In this document: piece by piece, positions 32,436 to 39,855 of the stretch
Layout: each line of letters opens with the position of its first letter
Position numbering within the stretch: position 1 is the stretch's first letter
Origin: JADJNY01 sp046349615
GTDB taxonomy: Bacteria > Planctomycetota > UBA1135 > GCA-002686595
Reading direction: 5' to 3'
NCBI GenBank assembly: GCA_046349615.1
Contig: JAXMBZ010000016.1
Coordinates: 1 to 64,000, forward strand
DNA length: 64,000 bases
The notes under the pieces: generated by a model
Databases searched by the model: none
Seen by the model: only the letters and a program-made list of their open reading frames with translations
Told to the model about the DNA's origin: nothing
Position numbers and translations under genes: made by a program

Positions 32436-34340
32436 ATGCGCTGTCTCCGCCTCCTCGGGATCTTCCTCGGGCTCGCGCTCACGGCTTGCGGACCGGACGC
32501 GAGTTCGGAGTGCGAGCGCGGCGCGACGAGCGGAGCCGCGAGCGCGAGCGCCGGCGACGTCGGAGGGCCGCACCCCGCCGCATCGAACGAACACGGCGCG
32601 GAGCGCGGGCTCCCCGCCGAGGACCTCGTCGACGAAGCTCGAGCACGCGGGCTCGACTACGTGAATCGCTCGGGCGAGCCGGAGAAACGCACGATCCTCG
32701 AGGCGAACGGCGCGGGCGTCGCGCTCCTCGACCTCGGGAACGACGGCGACCTCGACGTCGTGTTCACGCAGGGGCTCGACTCGCTCGCGCGCCTCGCGAG
32801 CGGACCGGGCGCCGACCTCGAGGTGTTCGAGAACGACGGACGCGGCCGCTTCACGCGCGCGAAGGGCCCGGGGCTCTCGGGCTGGTGGACCGGGCTCGCG
32901 ACGGGCGATCTCGACGGCGACGGAGACGCGGACCTCGTCGCGGGCGGCTTCGGCGACGTCGTCGTGCTCCTGCAGGACGCGCACGGCGCGCTCGTTCCGC
33001 GCGGGAAAGACGCCGTGCCGTTCCCGAGCGATCCCGGCGCGCGGCTCGTCGTCGGCGCGCCGCGCGCGAAGGGCGCCGCGCCGCTGTGGGCGACGAGCCT
33101 CGCGCTCTTCGACGCCGATCGCGACGGCGTGCTCGACCTCTACGTCGGCGAGTACGTCGACCTCGATCCGCTCGCGCCGCCGCTGCACGCGCTCGGCGAG
33201 GGCGCGCTCGCGCTCCCCTGCCGATGGAAGGGCCACGAGGTCTTCTGCGGACCGTCGGGGCTGCGCGCGCAGCCCGATCGACTGCTCCTCGGGAGCGGCG
33301 ACGGGTCGTTCCGCGAAGCGAGCGAGCGTCTCGTCGAGCAGCACGCAGGCTACGCGCTCGGCGTGCTCGCGTTCGACGCCGACCAGGACGGCGACACGGA
33401 CGTCTTCGTCGCGAACGACAGCAGCCCGAACCTGCTCTGGATCAACGACGGCCGCGGGACGTTCCGCGACCACGCGTACGAAGCCGACGTCGCGTACTCC
33501 TCCGACGGACGCGCGCAGGCCGGCATGGGCGCCGCGACGGCGGACGTGAACCGCGACGGGCTCCCCGACCTCGTCGTGACGAACTTCTCGGACGAGCCGA
33601 CGGAGCTCTACCTCGGCAGCAAGACCGGCTTCGCGCGCGCGACGTACACGAGCGGGCTCGCGCGCGAGACGAAGCGGCTCCTCAAGTGGAGTCCGCACTT
33701 CGTCGACCTCGACGGCGACGGGTGGAGCGAGCTCCTGCAGACGAACGGCCACGTCTATCCGCAGGCGGACGAGCCGAACACGGGCACGAGCTACGCGCAG
33801 CCGACGACGGCGTGGCGGATCGGTGCGGACGGCAAGGTGCGCGCGCTCACGGCCCGCGGGCCCGATTCGCTCTTCGCGCCGATCGCGAAGCAAGGCGCGC
33901 GCGGCGCGGCGCTCGGCGACCTCGACGGCGACGGCGCGCCCGACGTCGTCGTCGCGCGCATCGACGGGCCGTGCGCGCTCGGGATGAACCGGATGGGACG
34001 CGCGGCGCACCGCCTCGAGGTGCGCTGCGAAGGTCCGCGCACGCCGGCGAAGGAAGCACCGCGCACGCCGCGCGACGGCCGCGGCGCGCGCGTGATCGTC
34101 GTCGTCGGGCGCGGCGCGGAGGAGCACGCGCTCTACGGCGAGGTGCAGACCGCGCAGGGCTACCAGTCCGCGTCCTCGCCCGCGCTCGCGTTCGGGCTCG
34201 GCGCGGAGTCCGCGTACACGGCGCTGCGCGTGCTCTGGCCGTCGGGCCGCGTCGACGCGCTGCCCGGCGGTCCGGCGAATCGGCGCGTCGTCGTGCGCGA
34301 AGGCGAGGGGGTCGTGTCGTCGACGGAGTTCGCGCGATGA
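32436..34340 (+). CDS. FG-GAP/VCBS-repeat protein with ASPIC/UnbV C-terminal domain (CRTAC1-like)
   Basis: A 634-residue exported protein; the N-terminus MRCLRLLGIFLGLALTAC is a lipoprotein signal with Cys18. The body is a beta-propeller of FG-GAP/VCBS repeats with six visible calcium-type loops: DLDGDGDADLV, DADRDGVLDLY, DADQDGDTDVF, DVNRDGLPDLV, DLDGDGWSELL and DLDGDGAPDVV. The C-terminus (GRGARVIVVVGRG, GYQSASSPALAFGLG, VLWPSGRVDAL) is the ASPIC/UnbV domain. Such proteins are extracellular and thought to bind ligands or calcium; no catalytic site is visible. The ATG at 32436 has no ribosome-binding site but TACACC 7 nt upstream could be a -10 element. The stop overlaps the next gene (ATGA), a TPR protein. 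Confidence 0.9.
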   Translation: MRCLRLLGIFLGLALTACGPDASSECERGATSGAASASAGDVGGPHPAASNEHGAERGLPAEDLVDEARARGLDYVNRSGEPEKRTILEANGAGVALLDLGNDGDLDVVFTQGLDSLARLASGPGADLEVFENDGRGRFTRAKGPGLSGWWTGLATGDLDGDGDADLVAGGFGDVVVLLQDAHGALVPRGKDAVPFPSDPGARLVVGAPRAKGAAPLWATSLALFDADRDGVLDLYVGEYVDLDPLAPPLHALGEGALALPCRWKGHEVFCGPSGLRAQPDRLLLGSGDGSFREASERLVEQHAGYALGVLAFDADQDGDTDVFVANDSSPNLLWINDGRGTFRDHAYEADVAYSSDGRAQAGMGAATADVNRDGLPDLVVTNFSDEPTELYLGSKTGFARATYTSGLARETKRLLKWSPHFVDLDGDGWSELLQTNGHVYPQADEPNTGTSYAQPTTAWRIGADGKVRALTARGPDSLFAPIAKQGARGAALGDLDGDGAPDVVVARIDGPCALGMNRMGRAAHRLEVRCEGPRTPAKEAPRTPRDGRGARVIVVVGRGAEEHALYGEVQTAQGYQSASSPALAFGLGAESAYTALRVLWPSGRVDALPGGPANRRVVVREGEGVVSSTEFAR

Positions 34341-35554
34341 GGCGCCGAGGAGCGTTCGTCCGCGCGGCGCTCGCGGGTTCCGCGCTCGCGTGGGCTTCGA
34401 CCGTCGGTCCGGCCGAGGCCGGGGTTCGCGCGCTCCGGAGCGCGCTCGACGCGACCGCGGGCGTGCGCTCCCCTTCGTCGCAGACGGAGCCGAAGGAACC
34501 GGCGAAGTCCGCGGACTCCGCGCTCGCGGCCCGCGAGCGCGAGCTCGAGACGTGGCGGGAGCTCCTCGAACTCGACCTCGCGCCCGAGCTCGTGCGCATC
34601 GCGGAGCCGCGGATCGCGCCCGACGCGCCGCGCGCGCGCGACGGCGAGGCGCTCGCGCTCGTCGCGCGCGCCCGCCTCGCCGTCGGCTCGACGAACGCGG
34701 CGAAGGAGCTCCTCGACCGCCCGGTCGACGACGCGGCGGGACGCGAAGCGCTCCTCTGCGCTCGCGCGCGCCTCCTGCTCGACGAAGACGAGCTCGGCGC
34801 GGCGCGGACGCTGCTCGCGCTCGCCGCGGACGCGCGCCTCGACGACGTCCGCCCCGAGCGCCTCCTCCTCCTCGGCCGCGCGCTCGTCCGCTCGGGACAG
34901 AGCCGCGCCGCGGAGCCGTTCCTCGCCGCGTTCGCGCGCCGCGCGCCGCGGGACGCGGAGACGCCGAGCGCGCTCCACATGCTCGCGCAGATCGCGCTCG
35001 AAGCCCGCGACCTCCCGCGCGCGGCCGCGCTGCGCGAGGACGCGCGCAAGCTCGCCGAATGGCAGGCGTTCTACCGCGCGCGGCGCGTCCAGGTGCGCGA
35101 GCACCCGGACGAGCCGCTCCCGCGCCTCGGCCTCGTCGAGCTGTGGCTCGCCGTCGGCGAACACGAGCGCGCGCGCGGCGCGGCGAACGAGCTCTGCGCG
35201 CTCTTCCCCGCGTTCGCGCGCGGTTTCGCGGCGCGCGCGGAGTGCGAGCGCGCGCTCGGGCTCGCCGCCGACGCGCGCGCGTCGGTCGCGCGCGCGCTGG
35301 AACTCCGGAGCGACCTCCCCGACGCGCTGCTCGTGCGCGCGCGCCTCGCGCGGGCGGCGGGCGATCTCGCGGCGGCGCGCGCCGACCTCGAGCGCGTGCT
35401 CGCCGCCGACGAGCGCGACGACGGGCGCACGCGCGCCGCGGAGCTGGAACTCGCGCGGCTCCTGCTCGCGCAGGGCGACCGCGCCGGCGCCGACGCGCAC
35501 CACGCGCGCTACCGCGCGCTCGGCGGCGTCGAGCCGCTCGAGCCCCGCCGTTGA
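34337..35554 (+). CDS. Exported TPR-repeat protein
   Basis: A 405-residue protein. Residues 1-28 (RRGAFVRAALAGSALAWAS...AEAG) form a signal peptide, and the rest is helical with about eight degenerate TPR units: AKELLDRPVDDAAGREALLCARARLLLDED (in part), ERLLLLGRALVRSGQSRAAEPF, LHMLAQIALEARDLPRAAALRE, LGLVELWLAVGEHERARGAANELC and a final pair near 340-395. FG-GAP/UnbV proteins are often next to TPR genes in planctomycetes, and the ATGA overlap here indicates coupled translation, so the two probably act together at the cell surface. It ends where the convergent hydrolase-like gene should end. Confidence 0.82.
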   Translation: MRRRGAFVRAALAGSALAWASTVGPAEAGVRALRSALDATAGVRSPSSQTEPKEPAKSADSALAARERELETWRELLELDLAPELVRIAEPRIAPDAPRARDGEALALVARARLAVGSTNAAKELLDRPVDDAAGREALLCARARLLLDEDELGAARTLLALAADARLDDVRPERLLLLGRALVRSGQSRAAEPFLAAFARRAPRDAETPSALHMLAQIALEARDLPRAAALREDARKLAEWQAFYRARRVQVREHPDEPLPRLGLVELWLAVGEHERARGAANELCALFPAFARGFAARAECERALGLAADARASVARALELRSDLPDALLVRARLARAAGDLAAARADLERVLAADERDDGRTRAAELELARLLLAQGDRAGADAHHARYRALGGVEPLEPRR

Positions 35555-36734
35555 GACGCCGCCACTTCGGCGCCGGCGCCGCGGGTGCGGGCGTCGGGGG
35601 CGGCACGCTCGCGAGCAAGGCCTTCACCTGCTCGACGAGGAACGCCGCGCGCGCCTTCGGGTCGGCCTGCTTCGTGTAGCCCGTCGCGTTGCCGAGCCCC
35701 GCCTCGGCGAGCAGCTTCGCGACCTGCGCGAGCACCTGCTCGTTCTTCTTCGCATCCTCGCCGAACGCCGTGGCTTCGAGCACGAGCGCCGCGCGTTGGC
35801 CGAGCTTCGCTGCGTTGGCGCCCTTCGCGCGGATGCGCGCGGGTTCGAAGACCCCGTCGACCCCGAGGACGGCCTTGTAGAGGCCCGCCGAGCTCACGCC
35901 TGCGCCGAACGCGACGAGCGTGCCGGTCTGGCCCTCGCCGACGAGCACGAGCTTCGAGCGATCCAGCTTGTCCGTCTTCTCGAAGGCCTTGAGCGCGGCG
36001 TGGACGGCGCTCTCGACGTCGGCGGCGCCCCGGTCGTTGCCGATGTAGTCGTTCGTGTTCTCGAACCAGGCCATGCCCTTCTCCGCGGGCTCCTCGCCGA
36101 TCGGGAAGCGGCCCGAGGGCGCGACGAGCGCGTACCCGAGGGCGTCGGCGACGTCCTTCCAGATCCCGGCGACGACCTGGTCCTTCGTGGAGCCCTCGTC
36201 GTGCACGACGAGCAGCACGGGCTTCTTCTCGAGCGCGCGGATCGCCTCGGGCACGTAGATCGCGGGCGCGGCCGCATACGCGCGGCCCTTCGCGACGCGC
36301 GCGTCGTGGCGCTGCACGTTGGCTTCGACCTTCGCGACGAGCGGCGCCCAGCGCGCGTCCTTGCGCAGGTTCTCGAGGTCGGGGTCCGTCTTCAGCATCT
36401 GGACCTCGGTCAACCTCGTGCGCAGATCGGTCGCGAGCGAGCCGGCGCCCTCGCCCCACCCCCAACCGCACGCCTTCTCCATCCAACCGAACCCGCCGTC
36501 GACGTCGCCCTTCATCGCGTGGGCGCAGGCGAGGTTGTACGCCGTGCCCTTGTCCTCCTGGAGGAGGTCGAGCACCTGCTTCAGGAGCCCGATCCCGTCG
36601 TCGTAGCGCTTCGCGGTCAGCGCTTCGACGGCCTTCTGGTTCAGCTCCTGGATCTTCTCGGCGTCCGGCGCCTGGGCGCGGGCGACGAGCGCGAACACGA
36701 CGAGAGCGACGAAGGTGCGCAACGAACGGAGCAT
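35509..36734 (-). CDS. Exported TPR/hydrolase-like protein, C-terminus unresolved
   Basis: From the ATG at 36734 (GAGG 8 nt upstream) a signal peptide (MLRSLRTFVALVVFALVARA) is followed by a TPR-like part (AVEALTAKRYDDGIGLLKQV, DPDLENLRKDARWAPLVAK) and an alpha/beta-hydrolase-like part (KPVLLVVHDEG, DVADALGYALVAPSG, KLVLVGEGQTG). The nucleophile-elbow serine (GxSxG) appears replaced (VGEGQTG), so activity is doubtful. The frame has no stop where the family similarity fades (APAPK, codon at 35565-35567) and stays open to 32304, antisense to two good genes. A neighbouring frame stops at 35509. A base error or real frameshift near 35510-35600 is likely; the end given is the stop in that neighbouring frame, so the length is not a multiple of three. 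Confidence 0.6.
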
Positions 36735-36793
36735 GGGGAACCTCGACGGCAGTGGACCGCGGCGGGCCGGACGCCGCAGCCGACCGCAGAGTA

Positions 36794-38164
36794 TCACCGC
36801 GGCTCGCGCGGGCTGTCCACGGGGAGCGGCGCCGTCTCCGCGCGGCCTGCGTCGGAGATGCGTTCGAGGAGCGTGCGCGTCGCGGCGGCGAACCGGCCCT
36901 CGGGCTCCGCGGCGAGGTACGCCGTCAGCACCGCGCGCGCTTCCGCGGGCGCGCCCGACTGCACGAGCGCCTTCGCGAGGTTCACGTGCACGGGCTCCGG
37001 GAGCTCGAGCTGCTCACGCTTCGCGCCTTCCAATACCTTGCGCCACAGCTCCGCCGCGCCGGCGAAGTCGTCGCGCTTGAAGCGCACGACGGCGAGGTGG
37101 TTCTGCGCGGCGAGGTCGCCCGGATCGCACTCGAGCGCGCCGCGGAACGCGGCCTCGGCCGCGGCGAGGTCGCCCTTCTCGTACGCGGCGACGCCGGCGT
37201 CGCGGCGGACGCGCGCCTCCTCGGCGAGGATCTCGACGCCGCTCGAGAGCTCCGGGTCGGAGAGGCCCAGCGCGCGCGCCTTCGCGAAGCGCTCGACCGC
37301 GAGCGCGTGGTTCTTCACGAGCAGCGCGCCGAACGCGCCCTTCTTGTAGAGGAGCGCGAGCTCGGCGCCGAGCGGCTCGCCCGACTTGCACAAGCCCTCG
37401 AGCGTCGCGAGCGCGTGCGTGAAGTCGCCGGCGGCGGCCTGGAGGTCCGCCTGCAGCCGGAGTGCGTCGACGTCGACGGCGTCGAAGCGCAGCGACGCGT
37501 CGACCTCGGCGCGCGCGTGCGCGAGGTCCTCGGCCTTCGCGAACTGCTTCGCGAGCAGGAGGTGCGCCTGCGCGAGCGCGCGGTCGGCGAACGCGAGCGC
37601 GGGATCGGCCTTGCGCGCGCGCTCGAGGAACTCGAGGCCCTTCTTCGCGCCGCCTTCGCGCAGGATCCAGAGCACGCCGCGCGCGCGCGCGAGCTCCGCG
37701 CTCGGACCGCACGCCTCGTCGCCGCGCTTGAGCTCGCTCCACGCGGTCTCGAACTTCTGCTCGCCGCCGTAGAGCTCCGCGAGCGCCGCGTAGACGGCGG
37801 GGTCCTTCGGGCGCGCGGTGCGCTCGCCCTCGAGACGGCGCAGCGCGTCGAGCAGCTTCCCCTCGAGCGCGAGCGCGCGCGCCGCGAGTTCGCCCTCCTC
37901 GTCCGGGGCCTTCGCGGCGGCGGGGAGCAGCGTCCGCACCTCGTCGAGCCGGCCGAACTCGAGCGCGGCGCGGAGGCGCACGAGCTCGGGGTCGTTCGAG
38001 CGCGCGCGCGGCGGGAGTTGGGACTCGGCGGACGCGTCCGGCGTCGACGCGGCGCTCGCGCCCGCGCGGACCTCGGGCGGGGCGGCGGCGCTCGAACTCC
38101 CCGCGCCTTCGCGCGAGCAGGCGAGCGCGACGAACGCCAGCGGCAGCAGGGCTTCGAGCTTCAT
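36794..38164 (-). CDS. TPR-repeat lipoprotein
   Basis: A 456-residue probable lipoprotein: MKLEALLPLAFVALAC with lipobox ALAC (Cys16), a Pro/Ser/Ala linker, then tetratricopeptide units along the whole length (for example PAVYAALAELYGGEQKFETAWSEL in part, YEKGDLAAAEAAFRGALECDPGDLAAQNHLA in part, HVNLAKALVQSGAPAEARAVL). The clearest TPR pair is at about 325-395. It probably works as an envelope scaffold. The hydrolase-like gene follows after 59 nt and may be co-transcribed. The start is 32 bp from the divergent uracil-DNA glycosylase gene. Confidence 0.85.
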   Translation of the reverse strand: MKLEALLPLAFVALACSREGAGSSSAAAPPEVRAGASAASTPDASAESQLPPRARSNDPELVRLRAALEFGRLDEVRTLLPAAAKAPDEEGELAARALALEGKLLDALRRLEGERTARPKDPAVYAALAELYGGEQKFETAWSELKRGDEACGPSAELARARGVLWILREGGAKKGLEFLERARKADPALAFADRALAQAHLLLAKQFAKAEDLAHARAEVDASLRFDAVDVDALRLQADLQAAAGDFTHALATLEGLCKSGEPLGAELALLYKKGAFGALLVKNHALAVERFAKARALGLSDPELSSGVEILAEEARVRRDAGVAAYEKGDLAAAEAAFRGALECDPGDLAAQNHLAVVRFKRDDFAGAAELWRKVLEGAKREQLELPEPVHVNLAKALVQSGAPAEARAVLTAYLAAEPEGRFAAATRTLLERISDAGRAETAPLPVDSPREPR

Positions 38165-38179
38165 GCGATCGAGCGCGAG

Positions 38180-38189
38180 AGGGTACCAT
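38180..38189. promoter_or_regulatory. Overlapping divergent -10 elements
   Basis: Within the 32-bp spacer between the TPR lipoprotein and the glycosylase gene, TACCCT (minus, 38185-38180) and TACCAT (plus, 38184-38189) overlap by two bases. RNA polymerase could hardly occupy both at once, and the plus transcript would start within about 2 nt of the ATG. -35 elements are weak (TTCATG at 38160-38165 for the plus strand). Confidence 0.35.
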
Positions 38190-38196
38190 CCGCGCG

Positions 38197-39216
38197 ATGA
38201 GCGACACGACGAGCGACGCCGACCCGCGCGACGAACTCCTGCGCCTCGCCGGCGCCCTCGAAGGCCACGCACTCCGCGCGAAGGCGCGCGGCACCCGCCG
38301 CGTCGCCGCGCCGCGCGCGAAGGCGGCCGCGAAGTCCGTCGAGAGCGGGGCGGCCGCGCGAGCGCCGCTCGCGAGTCCTGCGCACGCGCCCGCGCGCTCC
38401 CCGAGCGCTCCGGCGGCGTCGCCGGCGGCCGCGGGCCGCGCAGCGCCGGCCGCACCCGCACCGCGCGCTCCCGCGGCGGCTCCCACGCCGTTCGCGTCCT
38501 CGGCGTCCACGCCGCGCACGGCCGCGCCGGCGCTCCAGACGGCCCCGGTCGGGGGGATCGCCGCGGGCGCGCGCTCCGACCGGATCGCGCCGGGTTCGCA
38601 CGAGGAGCGGGTCGCGGCGAACCGCGCGCGCGCGAAGACCTGCACGACGCTCGAGGAACTGCGCGCCGCGGTCGCCGGCTGCACCGCGTGCGAGCTCTGC
38701 CTGACGCGCACGCAGACCGTCTTCATGGACGGAAAGGGCACGAAGCGCATCCTCTTCGTCGGCGAGGCCCCGGGCGCGGACGAGGACCGCACGGGCGTGC
38801 CCTTCGTCGGCCGCGCAGGACAGCTCCTGACCGACATCATCACGAAGGGGATGGGGCTCGCGCGCGACGAGGTCTGGATCGCGAACGTCGTCAAGTGCCG
38901 CCCGCCTGAGAACCGCGACCCGACGACGGCCGAGAAGGAACTCTGCACCCCGTGGTTCGACCGCCAGGTCGAGCTCATGGACCCCGCCCTGCTCCTCCCG
39001 CTCGGCCGCCACGCCGCGATGCACGTCCTCGGCCTCGAGGACTCGATGGGAGCCATGCGGGGCGCCGTCCATACCCGGGCGGGTCGTCCGGTGGTCGCGA
39101 CGTACCACCCGGCCTACCTCCTGCGCAGCCCCGGCGAGAAGAAGGAGTGCTGGAAGGACATCCAGCGGGCGATGGAGGTGCTCGGCCTCCCGCTCCCGAA
39201 GAAACCCGGGATGTGA
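38197..39216 (+). CDS. Uracil-DNA glycosylase, family 4 (4Fe-4S)
   Basis: A DNA repair enzyme that removes uracil from DNA. The C-terminal about 200 residues contain CTACELCLTR (cluster cysteines), GEAPGADEDRTGVPFVGRAGQ (in part; the catalytic GEAPG...PFVG.AG block), NVVKCRPPENRDPTT, CTPWFDRQ and the uracil-binding HPAYLLRSP. These are family 4 hallmarks with four cysteines for the 4Fe-4S cluster. The first about 130 residues are a low-complexity Ala/Pro/Arg region, far longer than the family N-terminus and possibly a DNA-binding or linker tail. Confidence in the enzyme is high; the exact start within the Ala/Pro-rich part is less sure. Confidence 0.93.
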   Translation: MSDTTSDADPRDELLRLAGALEGHALRAKARGTRRVAAPRAKAAAKSVESGAAARAPLASPAHAPARSPSAPAASPAAAGRAAPAAPAPRAPAAAPTPFASSASTPRTAAPALQTAPVGGIAAGARSDRIAPGSHEERVAANRARAKTCTTLEELRAAVAGCTACELCLTRTQTVFMDGKGTKRILFVGEAPGADEDRTGVPFVGRAGQLLTDIITKGMGLARDEVWIANVVKCRPPENRDPTTAEKELCTPWFDRQVELMDPALLLPLGRHAAMHVLGLEDSMGAMRGAVHTRAGRPVVATYHPAYLLRSPGEKKECWKDIQRAMEVLGLPLPKKPGM

Positions 39217-39353
39217 GCCTCGCGCGCGATCGCACGGGGATCGGCTCGTTACCGCTCGCCGCGGCGGAGGTAGGCCGCGCCGATCGAGGCCCCGCGCCGC
39301 GTCCCGACGCGGAGTTCGATCCGGAGGAGTGTTCCGAAGCCCGCGCGTGTGCG

Positions 39354-39382
39354 TTGACCCTCGTCGCAGGCCTCGGTATCCT
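39354..39382 (+). promoter_or_regulatory. Strong-looking promoter of the secretin operon
   Basis: TTGACC (39354-39359), exactly 17 bp, TATCCT (39377-39382): the best match to the promoter form seen across this window. The transcript would start near 39389, about 465 nt before the first secretin ATG. Confidence 0.6.
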
Positions 39383-39388
39383 CCCCGC

Positions 39389-39855
39389 CCGCTCTGCCTC
39401 GTCACGGCTCTGACGCCGGCGCGAGGCGCGCTCTCTCCCGCTCTCGATCACGACGCCCCGCGTGGGCGCCGCGCCGAGCACGGACCACGCGACGGAAACC
39501 GCGATCCCGTCGAACGAGCCGCCGAAACGCCTCGCTGGAGTTCGCGCTCCAGTCGCCAGCAGCACCCGCTCTCGAGCCCGCACCGAACGCACGACACCGC
39601 ACCGCGATCTGCACCGATCGGAAGCGCGACTTCCGGAAGTACGGCCCGCACGCGACGGCGAGCTTCGCCCGCGCGGACTCCTCTCTCCCCCCCACATCTC
39701 GATCCCCATCCCCCCGGCTGCGACGCAGCTCCCCCCCAGGATCGCGAGTCCACGTCCGTTCCCTCGGACGCGCGCTCGGACCGAGCGGGCTGCGCAATCG
39801 ACGCCTCGTCGCGTCCGACCTCGCCGTCGTCCCCCTTCTCAGGTCCATCACATCC
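39389..39855 (+). other. Long, hairpin-rich 5' leader of the secretin operon
   Basis: About 467 nt between the predicted transcription start and the first secretin ATG, with no recognisable gene. An open frame through it encodes Arg/Ser/Pro-rich junk and overlaps the promoter. Perfect small hairpins occur at 39535-39552 (CTGGAG/CTCCAG), 39619-39635 (CGGAAG/CTTCCG), 39717-39729 (GCTGCG/CGCAGC) and 39773-39787 (CGCTCG/CGAGCG). The last 150 nt are rich in C runs, and there is no Shine-Dalgarno sequence before the ATG. It may be a structured regulatory leader or a separate small RNA; no known riboswitch was recognised. Confidence 0.4.

Noticed and set aside
32304..35508. Extension of the hydrolase-like frame as a 1,476-residue protein
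   Set aside because: The extension is antisense to the FG-GAP and TPR genes and encodes low-complexity Arg/Ala sequence; a frameshift is more likely.
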